Positions 8,446 through 17,557 of a DNA stretch of 64,000 bases are shown in pieces (the stretch's first letter is position 1; each line of letters opens with the position of its first letter). The stretch covers positions 868,001-932,000 of the forward strand of contig NZ_OBEH01000001.1 of assembly GCF_900215465.1 (NCBI RefSeq). The letters run 5' to 3'. The DNA comes from Flagellimonas pacifica (GTDB lineage Bacteria; Bacteroidota; Bacteroidia; Flavobacteriales; Flavobacteriaceae). Both the position numbers and the translations under genes were made by a program. The notes below the pieces were generated by a model. It was given only the letters and a program-made list of their open reading frames with translations. It was not told the origin of the DNA and did no database searches.

Positions 8446-8700
8446 ATGAAAACATCTACTACCCAACATGGCAACAAATTTTCTTCTTTCTTCTGCAACT
8501 TATTTGGACATCATTATGTAGTGTCCAAAAGGGTGACAGAACACATCAAAGAATACAAGTGTTTGCATTGTCAAAAAGAAGTTACCACAGATGTTAGTGG
8601 TAAACTTTCTGCCTTGACCCCACAAATGCAGGACATCAACAGTACTTTGGAAGATATGTATCGCAAGAGGCAGAACAGGCACGTACAGCACGTGGCCTAA
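8446..8700 (+). CDS. Small conserved flavobacterial protein with zinc-knuckle motif
   Basis: An 84-residue protein with FFCNLFGHHYVVSKRVTEHIKEYKCLHCQKEVTTD-type features: a Cys and His pair (C17, H22/H23) followed by CLHC, resembling the small zinc-ribbon DUF1660-like proteins. I recall similar short proteins across flavobacteria, all of unknown function. The ATG at 8446 is the first of the frame. The reverse-strand ORF across the same DNA is judged to be a shadow. Confidence 0.65.
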   Translation: MKTSTTQHGNKFSSFFCNLFGHHYVVSKRVTEHIKEYKCLHCQKEVTTDVSGKLSALTPQMQDINSTLEDMYRKRQNRHVQHVA

Positions 8701-8819
8701 TCTGACCATTTTACTTACAAATTTTCAAGCTTATCCCGGAATCAAGTAAGCAAACAGTCCTATGCAGTCCAGTGCCCCAAGACCGCATATTGGCAATGCT
8801 CTTGGCTTTCGGGATTTTT

Positions 8820-9866
8820 TTATGAAGTAAAGGAGTTCCATCCCTGTGCGGTAAGAGCGATTTTCGTATTTGCCCTTGTAATTAAATGTACACCTTCCTC
8901 TTCTGGAGCAATATGACCAATTACGGTCAAGTTGGGATTGCCCTTAATTTTGTCAAAATCTTTTTGGTCAATGGTAAACAACAGTTCATAATCTTCACCA
9001 CCGCTCAAAGCGATCATGGTAGAATCCATTTTAAACTCTTCCGAAGCAGATATGACCGTTGGATCCAAGGGGATTTTATCCTCAAAAAGATTACACCCTA
9101 CTTCACTTTGATTGCATAAGTGTAGAATCTCTGAAGACAATCCATCACTAATATCTATCATGGAAGTGGGTTTTACTTCCAACTTTTCCAATAATTCAAC
9201 AATGTCTTTTCTAGCTTCCGGCTTAAGTTGTCGCTCTACAATATAAGAGTAGGGCTCTAGATCGGGTTGGTTATTGGGGTTTACTTTAAAGACCTCTTTC
9301 TCTCTGTCTAAAACTTGAAGACCCAAATAGGCTCCTCCCAAATCTCCAGTTACCACTAAAAGGTCATTTGGTTTTGCATCGCAACGGTATACAATGTCAG
9401 CTTCTTCTGCAACACCAATTGCTGTAATGCTAATGATCATTCCTTTTGCAGATGATGTGGTATCACCACCAACCAAATCAACGTTATACATTTTACAAGC
9501 CATGGCGACTCCCTCATAAAATTCTTCAAGCGCTTCTAAAGGAAACCTGTTGGAAACAGCTATGGAGACTGTTACTTGGGTAGCCGTTGCATTCATGGCA
9601 TAGATATCGGACAGGTTTACAATCACAGATTTATAGCCCAAGTGCTTTAGTGGCATGTAGCTAAGGTCAAAATGTACACCTTCCACCAACATGTCTGTGG
9701 AGACAATCGCCTTCTTGTTTTTAAAATCCAGTACTGCTGCATCATCACCAATACCTTTAAGTGAAGATTCATGATTTAGTTCAAAATGTTGGGTCAAATG
9801 CTTTATCAAGCCAAATTCACCTAAATTTTCCAATGCTGTCCGTTGTGGATTCTTGTCTTCGATCAT
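8820..9866 (-). CDS. thiL: Thiamine-monophosphate kinase
   Basis: ATP-dependent phosphorylation of thiamine monophosphate to thiamine pyrophosphate, the last step of thiamine synthesis. The 348 residues carry the ThiL/PurM signatures in order: GIGDDAAVLD, VSTDMLVEGVHFDLSY, LVGGDTTSS, and DISDGLSSEI, with a C-terminal GGEDYELLFT. Length is normal. It is divergent from the choice-of-anchor B lipoprotein gene, with a 64-bp gap. No other thiamine genes or TPP riboswitch are seen nearby. Confidence 0.94.
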   Translation of the reverse strand: MIEDKNPQRTALENLGEFGLIKHLTQHFELNHESSLKGIGDDAAVLDFKNKKAIVSTDMLVEGVHFDLSYMPLKHLGYKSVIVNLSDIYAMNATATQVTVSIAVSNRFPLEALEEFYEGVAMACKMYNVDLVGGDTTSSAKGMIISITAIGVAEEADIVYRCDAKPNDLLVVTGDLGGAYLGLQVLDREKEVFKVNPNNQPDLEPYSYIVERQLKPEARKDIVELLEKLEVKPTSMIDISDGLSSEILHLCNQSEVGCNLFEDKIPLDPTVISASEEFKMDSTMIALSGGEDYELLFTIDQKDFDKIKGNPNLTVIGHIAPEEEGVHLITRANTKIALTAQGWNSFTS

Positions 9867-9930
9867 TTGGCAAAAATAAACAGGATAATTATAAATTGTA
9901 TCTTTAATAGAAACTTAAAATTGCTATAGA

Positions 9931-11190
9931 ATGTTGAAACCTACACCGTTAATGCTTCTCATTGCTTTTGCAGTTTTTGGATGCTCGAGTGACAATGGAA
10001 CCGACAGCAATTCCGGAGACAACAACTTTGAAAATGGAGTTCAGCTTGGAACCGGTCTGGTGGTAAGAGGGAGTACTCCATGCCAAAACGGAATGGCATC
10101 CATTTACCCTTGCAACGGGTATGACCTGCTATTTCAAATGGATTTAACATCTTTTGCAGCTGCCGCTGGAAATGATATTTGGGGATGGACAGATTCAACT
10201 ACCAACAACGAATATGCTATAATTGGTTTTGACAATGGAACTGCTTTTGTTGATATTTCAAATACTGAAAATCCAATCTACTTAGGAAAATTACCAACTG
10301 CTACGACCTCCAGTACTTGGAGGGATGTTAAAGTATATGGCGATTATGCTTTTATTGTAGCCGAAGCTACGGATCACGGCATGCAAATCTTTGATTTAAA
10401 AAGATTGAGGGATGTTGCAAATCCACCAGAGGAATTTGCAGCAGATGCCAGGTATACGGGATTTGGAAATGCACATAATGTTGTGATTAATGAGGAAATG
10501 GGTTTTGCCTATGTTGTTGGAACAGCCAGAAATGACGCTTTCAATGGAGGGGTTCATTTTGTAGATATCCAAAATACAACCAGTCCAAATGGAGTAGGAG
10601 GTTATGGTGCAAACGGATATACTCATGATGCGCAAGTGGTGACTTATGACGGTCCAGATACAGATTATACGGGGCGTGAGATTTTCATTGGTGCCAATGA
10701 AAATCAAATTGCCATTGTGGACATTACAGACAAATCCAATCCCACAGGAATACAAACTTTGGTTTATAGTAATATTGGATACACCCATCAGGGGTGGTTT
10801 ACCGAAGATCAACGATTTTTCATTTTGGGGGACGAACTGGACGAAACCGATTTTGGGTTTAATTCAAGAACCCTTGTTTTTGATTTAATGGATTTGGACA
10901 ATCCCGTTTTGCATACTACTTATTTGGGGCCAACAAGTGCAATTGATCATAACGGATATGTTCTTGGGGATGAATTTTTCTTGGCCAACTATACTGCAGG
11001 CATGCGTGTGTTGGATATTTCAGATATTGCCAACGAGAATGTTACGGAGAAAGCATTTTTTGACTCCTACCCTGCGGACGATACTGCTGGCTTCAATGGT
11101 GTTTGGAGTGTATATCCATTTTTCCAAAGTGGGAAAATCATTTTAAATGACATCAACTCAGGGCTATTTGTAATTCAAAAATCCAATTAA
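9931..11190 (+). CDS. Choice-of-anchor B family lipoprotein (LVIVD-type beta-propeller)
   Basis: A 419-residue secreted protein with a type II signal peptide (LLIAFAVFGCSS) and a Asn/Ser/Asp-rich linker. The body has repeated beta-propeller blades with the pattern VDISNxxNPxYLG, seen in AFVDISNTENPIYLG, VDIQNTTSPNG and VDITDKSNPTG. This is the choice-of-anchor B family, whose role is unknown. Probably surface-exposed. The next lipoprotein gene begins 12 bp after its stop, so the two form an operon. Confidence 0.85.
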   Translation: MLKPTPLMLLIAFAVFGCSSDNGTDSNSGDNNFENGVQLGTGLVVRGSTPCQNGMASIYPCNGYDLLFQMDLTSFAAAAGNDIWGWTDSTTNNEYAIIGFDNGTAFVDISNTENPIYLGKLPTATTSSTWRDVKVYGDYAFIVAEATDHGMQIFDLKRLRDVANPPEEFAADARYTGFGNAHNVVINEEMGFAYVVGTARNDAFNGGVHFVDIQNTTSPNGVGGYGANGYTHDAQVVTYDGPDTDYTGREIFIGANENQIAIVDITDKSNPTGIQTLVYSNIGYTHQGWFTEDQRFFILGDELDETDFGFNSRTLVFDLMDLDNPVLHTTYLGPTSAIDHNGYVLGDEFFLANYTAGMRVLDISDIANENVTEKAFFDSYPADDTAGFNGVWSVYPFFQSGKIILNDINSGLFVIQKSN

Positions 11191-11202
11191 AGAAGGAAGA
11201 TT

Positions 11203-12543
11203 ATGAAAAGGGTATTTGGGCTTTTTATGGTGGCTTTGGTTTGGTCATGCAATACGGATGATGAGCCAATGGACCAGATGCAAGAAGTTACTTTTTTGGG
11301 CGAAGTGGATTGGATCAAAAATTTTGGAGGCTCGGGGGAAGATACAGCTCAAAAAATCATTCAAACCACAGATGGAGGTTATGCAGTTTTGGGATTTAGC
11401 AATAGCACTGATGGAGATATAGCTGAAAAGACAACTAATGTGAACGATTATTGGCTGTTGAAATTGGATGCCGAAGGAAACCTGCAATGGAGCAAAACCT
11501 ATGGTGGGAGTAAGGACGATCGTGGACAGTCTGTGGTTCAAACCACAGACGGAGGCTATGCCATTGTTGGCTATGCCATGAGTAACGATGGAGATGGAAG
11601 CAACAATGAAGGTTTTCATGACAGTTGGATTTTACGATTGGATACCAGTGGAAATATTTTATGGGAAAAGAGTTTTGGCTTTTCTGGTCACGATCATTCT
11701 TATGATGTGATCCAGACAGCTGATGGCGGGTTTTTCTTTTCAGGATTTTTAGATGTGACCTCCTCCGGAGGAAGTGGAAATGATGGAAAGGGAAACTATC
11801 TCACTCGCCATGGCGTGGGGGAATTCTGGGGAACAAAACTTGATGCTGATGGAAACCTACAATGGCGAAGGTACTTTGGAGGCACCAACAATGACCGCTC
11901 CTTTGCAGTGGTTCAGGCAAATGATGGTTCTTTTTTGTTGACAGGAGCCTCAGAAAGCAATGATTTTGATATTAAAAATTCAAATGGAAGTTATGATTTT
12001 TGGGTAATCAAAGTAAGTGATAAAGGGGAATTGCTTTGGGAGAAATCTTTTGGAGGTAGTGGAATTGACAAAGCATATGATATTGTAAAATCCAAAGATG
12101 ATGGATACTTAATTACAGGAAATACTTTTAGTACGGATGTCGATATTTCAAAGAATAACGGCGAATCCGATGTTTGGCTTATCAAAATTGATGATAATGG
12201 AAATCTGATTTGGGAAAAGACTTATGGTGGTACTGCTTTTGATGCCGCAAGAGGAATTGGATTAACAGCTGATGGAGGTTTTGTTATTGCCGGAAATTCC
12301 AAAAGTTCAGATGGTGATGCAACAGAAAACCAAGGAGAAAATGACCTCTGGGTAATCAAAACTGATGACCAAGGAAACGTTGAATATCAAAAAACATTTG
12401 GTGGTTCTGGTTTGGACTATGGTTTTGATGCTATTCAAAACAAAGAAGGAAGTCTAATTTTGGTTGGTGAAACCGCCAGCGAGGATTTTGCCGGCACTGA
12501 ACCTAAGGGGATGACCGATCTTGTGGTCATCAAAATTAAATAG
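11203..12543 (+). CDS. Seven-bladed beta-propeller lipoprotein
   Basis: A 446-residue lipoprotein (MKRVFGLFMVALVWSC, lipobox Cys C16). After a short linker the whole protein consists of seven tandem repeats of about 55-67 residues with consensus W-EKSFGGSG-D-A--I-QT-DGGY-I-G-S-S-DGD------D-W-IKLD--GNLQW. Seven repeats closing on each other predict a seven-bladed propeller, a fold used for binding or scaffolding. Repeat 3 carries a 9-residue Gly-rich insertion. Co-transcribed with the preceding choice-of-anchor B gene. No catalytic motif seen. Confidence 0.85.
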   Translation: MKRVFGLFMVALVWSCNTDDEPMDQMQEVTFLGEVDWIKNFGGSGEDTAQKIIQTTDGGYAVLGFSNSTDGDIAEKTTNVNDYWLLKLDAEGNLQWSKTYGGSKDDRGQSVVQTTDGGYAIVGYAMSNDGDGSNNEGFHDSWILRLDTSGNILWEKSFGFSGHDHSYDVIQTADGGFFFSGFLDVTSSGGSGNDGKGNYLTRHGVGEFWGTKLDADGNLQWRRYFGGTNNDRSFAVVQANDGSFLLTGASESNDFDIKNSNGSYDFWVIKVSDKGELLWEKSFGGSGIDKAYDIVKSKDDGYLITGNTFSTDVDISKNNGESDVWLIKIDDNGNLIWEKTYGGTAFDAARGIGLTADGGFVIAGNSKSSDGDATENQGENDLWVIKTDDQGNVEYQKTFGGSGLDYGFDAIQNKEGSLILVGETASEDFAGTEPKGMTDLVVIKIK

Positions 12544-12599
12544 CACTTTTCTTCCATAGACAACCCCTATTGAACCATTCGTTATTATAATGTTAGGAA

Positions 12600-12632
12600 A
12601 TATGGTAAAACCCTACTTATACCATATATTTG
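12600..12632 (+). promoter_or_regulatory. SUF operon promoter with overlapping inverted repeat
   Basis: TATATTTG at 12625-12632 is an exact match to the TAnnTTTG -7 box and lies 29 bp before the sufA ATG. An 8-bp inverted repeat, ATATGGTA (12600-12607) and TACCATAT (12620-12627), overlaps this box with a 12-base spacer. The position suits a repressor operator. The regulator is not identified and no Rrf2/IscR gene is present in the window. Confidence 0.55.
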
Positions 12633-12661
12633 TAAGCTATTTAGACTAAATCCAAGTAAGA

Positions 12662-12991
12662 ATGATTAAAGTTTCAGAAACAGCCAAGAAAAGAGTGGTG
12701 ACTTTGATGACAGAAGAGGGCTTTGATGCAACTACAGACTTTGTTCGTGTAGGCGTAAAAAGTGGCGGATGCAGTGGATTATCTTATGAACTGAATTTTG
12801 ATAAAACTGCTTCAGATACGGATAAAGTTTTTGAGGATAATGCAGTACGTATCATTGTTGATAAAAAAAGCTTTTTATATCTAGTGGGCACCACTTTGGA
12901 ATATTCTGGAGGATTGAATGGAAAAGGATTCGTTTTCAACAATCCAAATGCACAACGAACCTGCGGTTGCGGAGAGAGTTTTTCATTATAA
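12662..12991 (+). CDS. sufA: Fe-S cluster assembly A-type carrier
   Basis: A 109-residue HesB/IscA/SufA-type scaffold or carrier that passes Fe-S clusters to target proteins. The three conserved cysteines are present: C37 in GGCSGL, and C101/C103 in the C-terminal CGCGESF. First gene of the SUF operon, with the ATG 29 bp downstream of the -7 box at 12625-12632. sufB follows 40 bp later. SufA, IscA and ErpA cannot be told apart from sequence alone; the symbol follows the operon context. Confidence 0.92.
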   Translation: MIKVSETAKKRVVTLMTEEGFDATTDFVRVGVKSGGCSGLSYELNFDKTASDTDKVFEDNAVRIIVDKKSFLYLVGTTLEYSGGLNGKGFVFNNPNAQRTCGCGESFSL

Positions 12992-13031
12992 ATTGTTAAT
13001 TGGCCATTGGTCATTGACGAATTGAAAAAGT

Positions 13032-14477
13032 ATGGCTTATACAGAGGAAGAATTAAAAAAAGAACTGGAAACCAAGGAGTATGAATATGGTTTCTATACA
13101 AATATTGAATCGGATACTTTTCCAAAGGGATTAAACGAGGATATTGTTCGTGCTATTTCCAAGAAAAAGAACGAACCGGAATGGATGACGGAATGGCGTT
13201 TGGATGCTTTTCGTATTTGGGAAAAAATGGAAGAACCAGAGTGGGCAAATGTCCATTATGAAAAACCTGATTTTCAGGCAATAAGTTACTATTCTGCACC
13301 AAAAGCGGCAGACCCCAATAAATCTTTGGAAGATGTAGATCCAGATTTGCTGGAAATGTACAGAAAATTGGGCATTTCCGTTGATGAGCAAAAGAGATTG
13401 CAAAATGTTGCGGTTGATATTGTAGTGGATTCTGTTTCTGTGGCTACAACCTTCAAAAAAACACTGGCAGAAAAAGGAATTATCTTCATGCCTATTTCAG
13501 AAGCCATTCAGGAACATCCAGAATTGGTAAAAAAATATATGGGAACCGTTGTTCCAAAAACGGATAACTTTTATGCAGCTTTAAACTCAGCTGTATTTAC
13601 AGATGGTTCTTTCTGTTATATTCCTAAAGGAGTACGTTGTCCTATGGAATTATCTACATATTTTAGAATTAATGAAGGAGGCACGGGTCAGTTTGAACGC
13701 ACGTTGGTCATTGCAGATGAAAGTAGTTATGTGAGCTATTTGGAAGGGTGCACTGCCCCATCAAGAGATGAAAATCAATTGCATGCCGCTGTTGTAGAAC
13801 TTATTGCCTTAGATGATGCGGAAATCAAATATTCAACGGTTCAGAATTGGTTCCCTGGAGACAAAGAAGGAAAAGGCGGTGTATATAATTTTGTGACAAA
13901 ACGAGGTTTGTGCGAGACAAATTCCAAAATTTCTTGGACCCAGGTTGAGACCGGTTCGGCCGTAACTTGGAAATACCCTTCCTGTATTTTGAAAGGAAAT
14001 AACTCCGTAGGTGAGTTTTATTCCATTGCGGTTACCAACAATTTTCAACAAGCAGATACTGGAACTAAAATGATTCACCTGGGTAAGAACACCAAGAGTA
14101 CAATCATTTCCAAAGGAATTTCTGCTGGGCAATCCCAAAACAGCTACCGAGGATTGGTGCAAGTAAACAGTAGGGCGGAAAATGCACGGAACTTTTCACA
14201 ATGTGATTCATTGTTGATGGGTAACCGATGCGGTGCACATACCTTTCCATATATCGAAGCAAAAAACAAATCAGCCCAGATAGAACATGAGGCCACAACC
14301 AGTAAAATTGGCGAGGATCAAATTTTCTATTGCAACCAACGAGGCATAGATACGGAAAAGGCCATTGCCCTTATTGTAAACGGATTTAGCAAGGAAGTGT
14401 TGAACAAACTTCCTATGGAATTTGCCGTAGAGGCGCAAAAATTATTGGAAATAAGCCTAGAGGGGTCAGTTGGGTAA
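13032..14477 (+). CDS. sufB: Fe-S cluster assembly protein SufB
   Basis: Large scaffold subunit of the cytosolic SufBCD complex, on which new Fe-S clusters are built using sulfur from SufS/SufE. At 481 residues it has normal length. It shows the SufB core [20 protein letters not shown] and the beta-helix ending in [18 protein letters not shown], and the conserved C-terminal Cys in [10 protein letters not shown]. The 40-bp gap from sufA contains ATTG-rich short repeats. The metallo-hydrolase gene follows, separating sufB from sufC. Confidence 0.96.
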   Translation: MAYTEEELKKELETKEYEYGFYTNIESDTFPKGLNEDIVRAISKKKNEPEWMTEWRLDAFRIWEKMEEPEWANVHYEKPDFQAISYYSAPKAADPNKSLEDVDPDLLEMYRKLGISVDEQKRLQNVAVDIVVDSVSVATTFKKTLAEKGIIFMPISEAIQEHPELVKKYMGTVVPKTDNFYAALNSAVFTDGSFCYIPKGVRCPMELSTYFRINEGGTGQFERTLVIADESSYVSYLEGCTAPSRDENQLHAAVVELIALDDAEIKYSTVQNWFPGDKEGKGGVYNFVTKRGLCETNSKISWTQVETGSAVTWKYPSCILKGNNSVGEFYSIAVTNNFQQADTGTKMIHLGKNTKSTIISKGISAGQSQNSYRGLVQVNSRAENARNFSQCDSLLMGNRCGAHTFPYIEAKNKSAQIEHEATTSKIGEDQIFYCNQRGIDTEKAIALIVNGFSKEVLNKLPMEFAVEAQKLLEISLEGSVG

Positions 14478-14527
14478 AAATTGTTGCCCTGACAAAGACA
14501 ATGAGAAATGTGCCCAAAAACAATAAA

Positions 14528-15382
14528 ATGAAAAGACTAATACTATTCACTTTAGCTCTAGCAGCAATAACAAGTTGTAAGCAGTCAAAAAAAGGACCGG
14601 AACTACCTAAACCAGAGATTAAGTTGTATACGTTTAGCGGCGGGACAGTTGTGGCCAACAAACTGGAACTCTTTTCACAGGACAACACTTATACAGGTCA
14701 ATCCAAAGAATTTGCCGACCCCTTTTACGTTATTAGTCATCCCAAAGGGAATCTAATGTGGGATGCAGGCCTTCCGGAATGGTTAGTTGGATTGCCAGAG
14801 GCTTTTACACCTCCAGATCTTGCTTTTACCATTTCTAGAAAAGATTCTGTAATTAACCAATTGGCAAGTATTGGGATGAAATTGGAAGATATTGACTTTA
14901 TTTCCCTCTCCCACACCCATTTTGATCACACCGGACATGCCAATGTATTTGCCGGTTCCACATGGATAGTGCAGGAAGCTGAATATGAATATGTGGCCAG
15001 TGGTGAAGCCAAAAAAAGAAGAACAGAATATTACAATGCCATTAAAAGTTTGACCAACATTAAAAAAATCAATGGCGATTATGATGTTTTTGGGGATGGG
15101 AGCGTAGTTATAAAATTTATGCCAGGCCACACTCCAGGCCACCAAGTATTGTATTTGGATATGCCAGAACATGGTCCGTTGCTCCTTTCAGGGGATTTAT
15201 ATCATTTCTATGAAAACAGAGAGTACCAAAGAGTGCCGAGTTTTAACAGTGATGTTGAGCAGACCAAGGAAAGTATGGAAGCTTTTGAGGATTTTGCCGA
15301 AGAAGAGGAAGCAAAAGTATATTTACAACATGCCAAAAGGGACTTTGAAAAATTACCTAAAGCCCCTAAATATTTAAAATAA
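14528..15382 (+). CDS. MBL-fold metallo-hydrolase lipoprotein (AHL-lactonase-like)
   Basis: A 284-residue periplasmic or outer-membrane lipoprotein; the ATG at 14528 is preferred over one at 14501 because it gives a proper lipoprotein signal (MKRLILFTLALAAITSC). The zinc site HTHFDH is at H129-H134, followed by GHTPGHQ and the bridging Asp in LLSGDLYHF, the pattern of N-acyl-homoserine-lactone lactonases. The true substrate is unknown. It sits inside the SUF operon between sufB and sufC, 17 bp before sufC, so it is co-expressed with a cytosolic pathway although the protein is exported. Confidence 0.87.
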   Translation: MKRLILFTLALAAITSCKQSKKGPELPKPEIKLYTFSGGTVVANKLELFSQDNTYTGQSKEFADPFYVISHPKGNLMWDAGLPEWLVGLPEAFTPPDLAFTISRKDSVINQLASIGMKLEDIDFISLSHTHFDHTGHANVFAGSTWIVQEAEYEYVASGEAKKRRTEYYNAIKSLTNIKKINGDYDVFGDGSVVIKFMPGHTPGHQVLYLDMPEHGPLLLSGDLYHFYENREYQRVPSFNSDVEQTKESMEAFEDFAEEEEAKVYLQHAKRDFEKLPKAPKYLK

Positions 15383-15399
15383 TATTGAAGAAGAAGACA

Positions 15400-16152
15400 A
15401 TGTTAGAAATTAAAAATTTACACGCTAGCGTAGAGGATAAGAAAATATTGAAGGGAATCAACCTTCAGGTCAATGCTGGGGAAGTACATGCCATTATGGG
15501 ACCAAACGGATCTGGAAAAAGTACACTTGCCTCTGTTATTGCCGGGAAAGAAGAATTTGAGGTAAAGAAAGGAAGCATTGCTTTGAAGGGTGAAGATTTG
15601 GAAGAGTTGGCTCCGGAAGAGCGATCTCATAAAGGAATATTTCTTTCGTTCCAATACCCTGTAGAAATTCCAGGTGTCACGGTGACCAATTTTATGAAAA
15701 CCGCTATCAATGAATCAAGAAAGGCAAGGGGCTTAGAGGATATGCCGGCCAATCAAATGCTCAAATTGATTCGAGAGAAATCAGAGTTGTTGGAAATTGA
15801 CCGGAAATTTTTATCCCGTTCATTGAACGAAGGATTCTCCGGAGGGGAAAAAAAACGAAATGAGATTTTTCAAATGGCCATGTTGGAACCCGAGTTGGCT
15901 ATCTTGGACGAAACCGATTCAGGGTTGGATATTGATGCACTTCGTATTGTGGCCAATGGTGTGAACAAGTTAAGAGGTAAGGACAATGCCATTATTGTAA
16001 TAACGCACTATCAAAGATTGTTGGAGTATATCGTTCCAGATTTTGTGCACGTATTGCATGACGGAAAGATTGTAAAATCAGGAACCAAAGAGTTGGCTTT
16101 AGAACTTGAAGAAAAGGGATACGACTGGTTAAAGCAGGAGACAGCGGTATAA
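15400..16152 (+). CDS. sufC: Fe-S cluster assembly ATPase SufC
   Basis: ABC-type ATPase of SufBCD. Started at the ATG at 15400 (250 residues); an upstream TTG at 15385 is less likely. Walker A GPNGSGKST is at 34-42, signature FSGGE at 146-150, and Walker B LAILDE at 166-171. SufC drives conformational changes of SufB-SufD during cluster assembly. The gap to sufD (59 bp) contains an ATCAGAGATCAG / CTGATAACTGA repeat resembling the ends of the cassette at 19641-20035. Confidence 0.96.
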   Translation: MLEIKNLHASVEDKKILKGINLQVNAGEVHAIMGPNGSGKSTLASVIAGKEEFEVKKGSIALKGEDLEELAPEERSHKGIFLSFQYPVEIPGVTVTNFMKTAINESRKARGLEDMPANQMLKLIREKSELLEIDRKFLSRSLNEGFSGGEKKRNEIFQMAMLEPELAILDETDSGLDIDALRIVANGVNKLRGKDNAIIVITHYQRLLEYIVPDFVHVLHDGKIVKSGTKELALELEEKGYDWLKQETAV

Positions 16153-16185
16153 TCAGAGATCAGGTTGTAGAAAACTGATAACTGA
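16152..16185. repeat. Short inverted-repeat relic between sufC and sufD
   Basis: ATCAGAGATCAG (16152-16163) differs at one position from the left repeat of the four-helix-bundle cassette (19641-19652), and CTGATAACTGA (16175-16185) is identical to bases just at that cassette's right end (20031-20041). Only 11 bases separate them here, so this looks like a repeat of the same family without a gene. Confidence 0.5.
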
Positions 16186-16210
16186 GCTCTTGTAACTGAA
16201 CACAAAAAAG

Positions 16211-17527
16211 ATGGATTTAAAAGATAAATTACTTTCTTCATTTATAGCTTTTGAGAATAATGTGGATTTAGACAATCCAGTGCATGAAGTACGCTCGGAA
16301 GCTATCAAGAATTTTGAAGAAAAGGGTTTTCCTTCCAAAAAGGAAGAAGCTTGGAAATATACCTCATTGAATAATATTCAGAAAGTAGATTTCAGCGTTT
16401 TTCCAAAACAAGAAAACACCCTGGAATACAAGGAAATCAAAAAATATTTCCTTCACGAAATTGATACTTATAAGATTGTTTTTGTTGATGGGGTTTATAG
16501 CTCCTACCTTTCTGAAACAACTCATGATGGAGTAGATGTCTGTTTAATGAGTGCGGCGTTCAGCAAACCAATGTACAAGCAGATCATTGAGCTTTATTTT
16601 AATAAAGTGGCATCAAAAGATGAGTCGTTGACCACTTTGAACACTGCTTTTAGCAAAGAAGGAGCCTATATCTATATACCTAAGAACAAAGCTCCTAGAA
16701 AGCCAATACAGATATTACATTTCGCTACAGGCAATGAGGCAGCTTTAATGCTTCAACCACGAAATTTGATTATAGTTGAGGAAAATGCAGAAGTACAGAT
16801 TATAGAACGCCATCAAAGCTTGACAGGCAATGAAGTGTTCACCAATTCGGTCACTGAAATTTTTGCTTCCAAAGATGCTATCGTTGATTATTACAAAGTG
16901 CAAAACGATAGGGACAATGCTTCATTGGTAGACAATACTTATATTTCGCAAAAAAATAGCAGCGTAGTTAGGGTGCATACATTCTCCTTTGGAGGAAAAC
17001 TGACTCGGAACAACCTTAACTTTTATCAAAACGGAGAACGCATTGACTCTATACTCAAGGGTGTGACCATTTTGGGAGAAAAACAGCATGTAGATCATCA
17101 CACTCTGGTTCATCATGCTCAACCCAATTGTGAGAGTCATCAGGATTACAAAGGAATTTTTGGGGAGAAATCCACTGGAGTTTTCAACGGTAAGATTATT
17201 GTTGATGAGATAGCGCAGAAGACCAACGCCTTTCAGCAAAACAATAACATATTGATCAGTGATAAGGCTACCATCAACACCAAACCCCAATTGGAGATTT
17301 TTGCCGATGATGTAAAATGTTCCCATGGTTGTACCATAGGGCAGTTGGATGAAGATGCGCTTTTTTACCTGCAATCAAGAGGTATTCCCAAAAAGGAAGC
17401 AACAGCATTATTAATGTATGCTTTTGCCAATAATGTTTTAGAAAGTGTTCGTATACCTGAACTCAAAACAAGAATCAATAAGATTATTGCAAATAAATTG
17501 GGTGTTCGTGTAGGGTTTGAACTATAG
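16211..17527 (+). CDS. sufD: Fe-S cluster assembly protein SufD
   Basis: A 438-residue SufB paralogue and partner in SufBCD, important for iron entry. Seen: an alpha-helical N-terminal domain (about 1-130, WKYTSLNNIQ), a beta-helix core with VDHHTLVHHAQPNCESHQDYKGIF, and the C-terminal DDVKCSHGCTIGQLDEDALFYLQSRGIP, typical of SufD. The conserved His in the HH segment and the Cys in SHGC are present. sufS begins 30 bp after the stop. Confidence 0.95.
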   Translation: MDLKDKLLSSFIAFENNVDLDNPVHEVRSEAIKNFEEKGFPSKKEEAWKYTSLNNIQKVDFSVFPKQENTLEYKEIKKYFLHEIDTYKIVFVDGVYSSYLSETTHDGVDVCLMSAAFSKPMYKQIIELYFNKVASKDESLTTLNTAFSKEGAYIYIPKNKAPRKPIQILHFATGNEAALMLQPRNLIIVEENAEVQIIERHQSLTGNEVFTNSVTEIFASKDAIVDYYKVQNDRDNASLVDNTYISQKNSSVVRVHTFSFGGKLTRNNLNFYQNGERIDSILKGVTILGEKQHVDHHTLVHHAQPNCESHQDYKGIFGEKSTGVFNGKIIVDEIAQKTNAFQQNNNILISDKATINTKPQLEIFADDVKCSHGCTIGQLDEDALFYLQSRGIPKKEATALLMYAFANNVLESVRIPELKTRINKIIANKLGVRVGFEL

Positions 17528-17557
17528 TCCTATCCATCGTTTTGTAGAAGAACTATC

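Noticed and set aside
8199..8498. A 99-residue minus-strand ORF antisense to the small zinc-knuckle protein
   Set aside because: It overlaps a better gene on the plus strand, has no recognisable domain, and runs through the brnQ upstream repeats.
8777..8805. CCAAGA / TCTTGG inverted repeat near the thiL end
   Set aside because: Only 6-bp arms with a 17-base loop; too weak to call a terminator.
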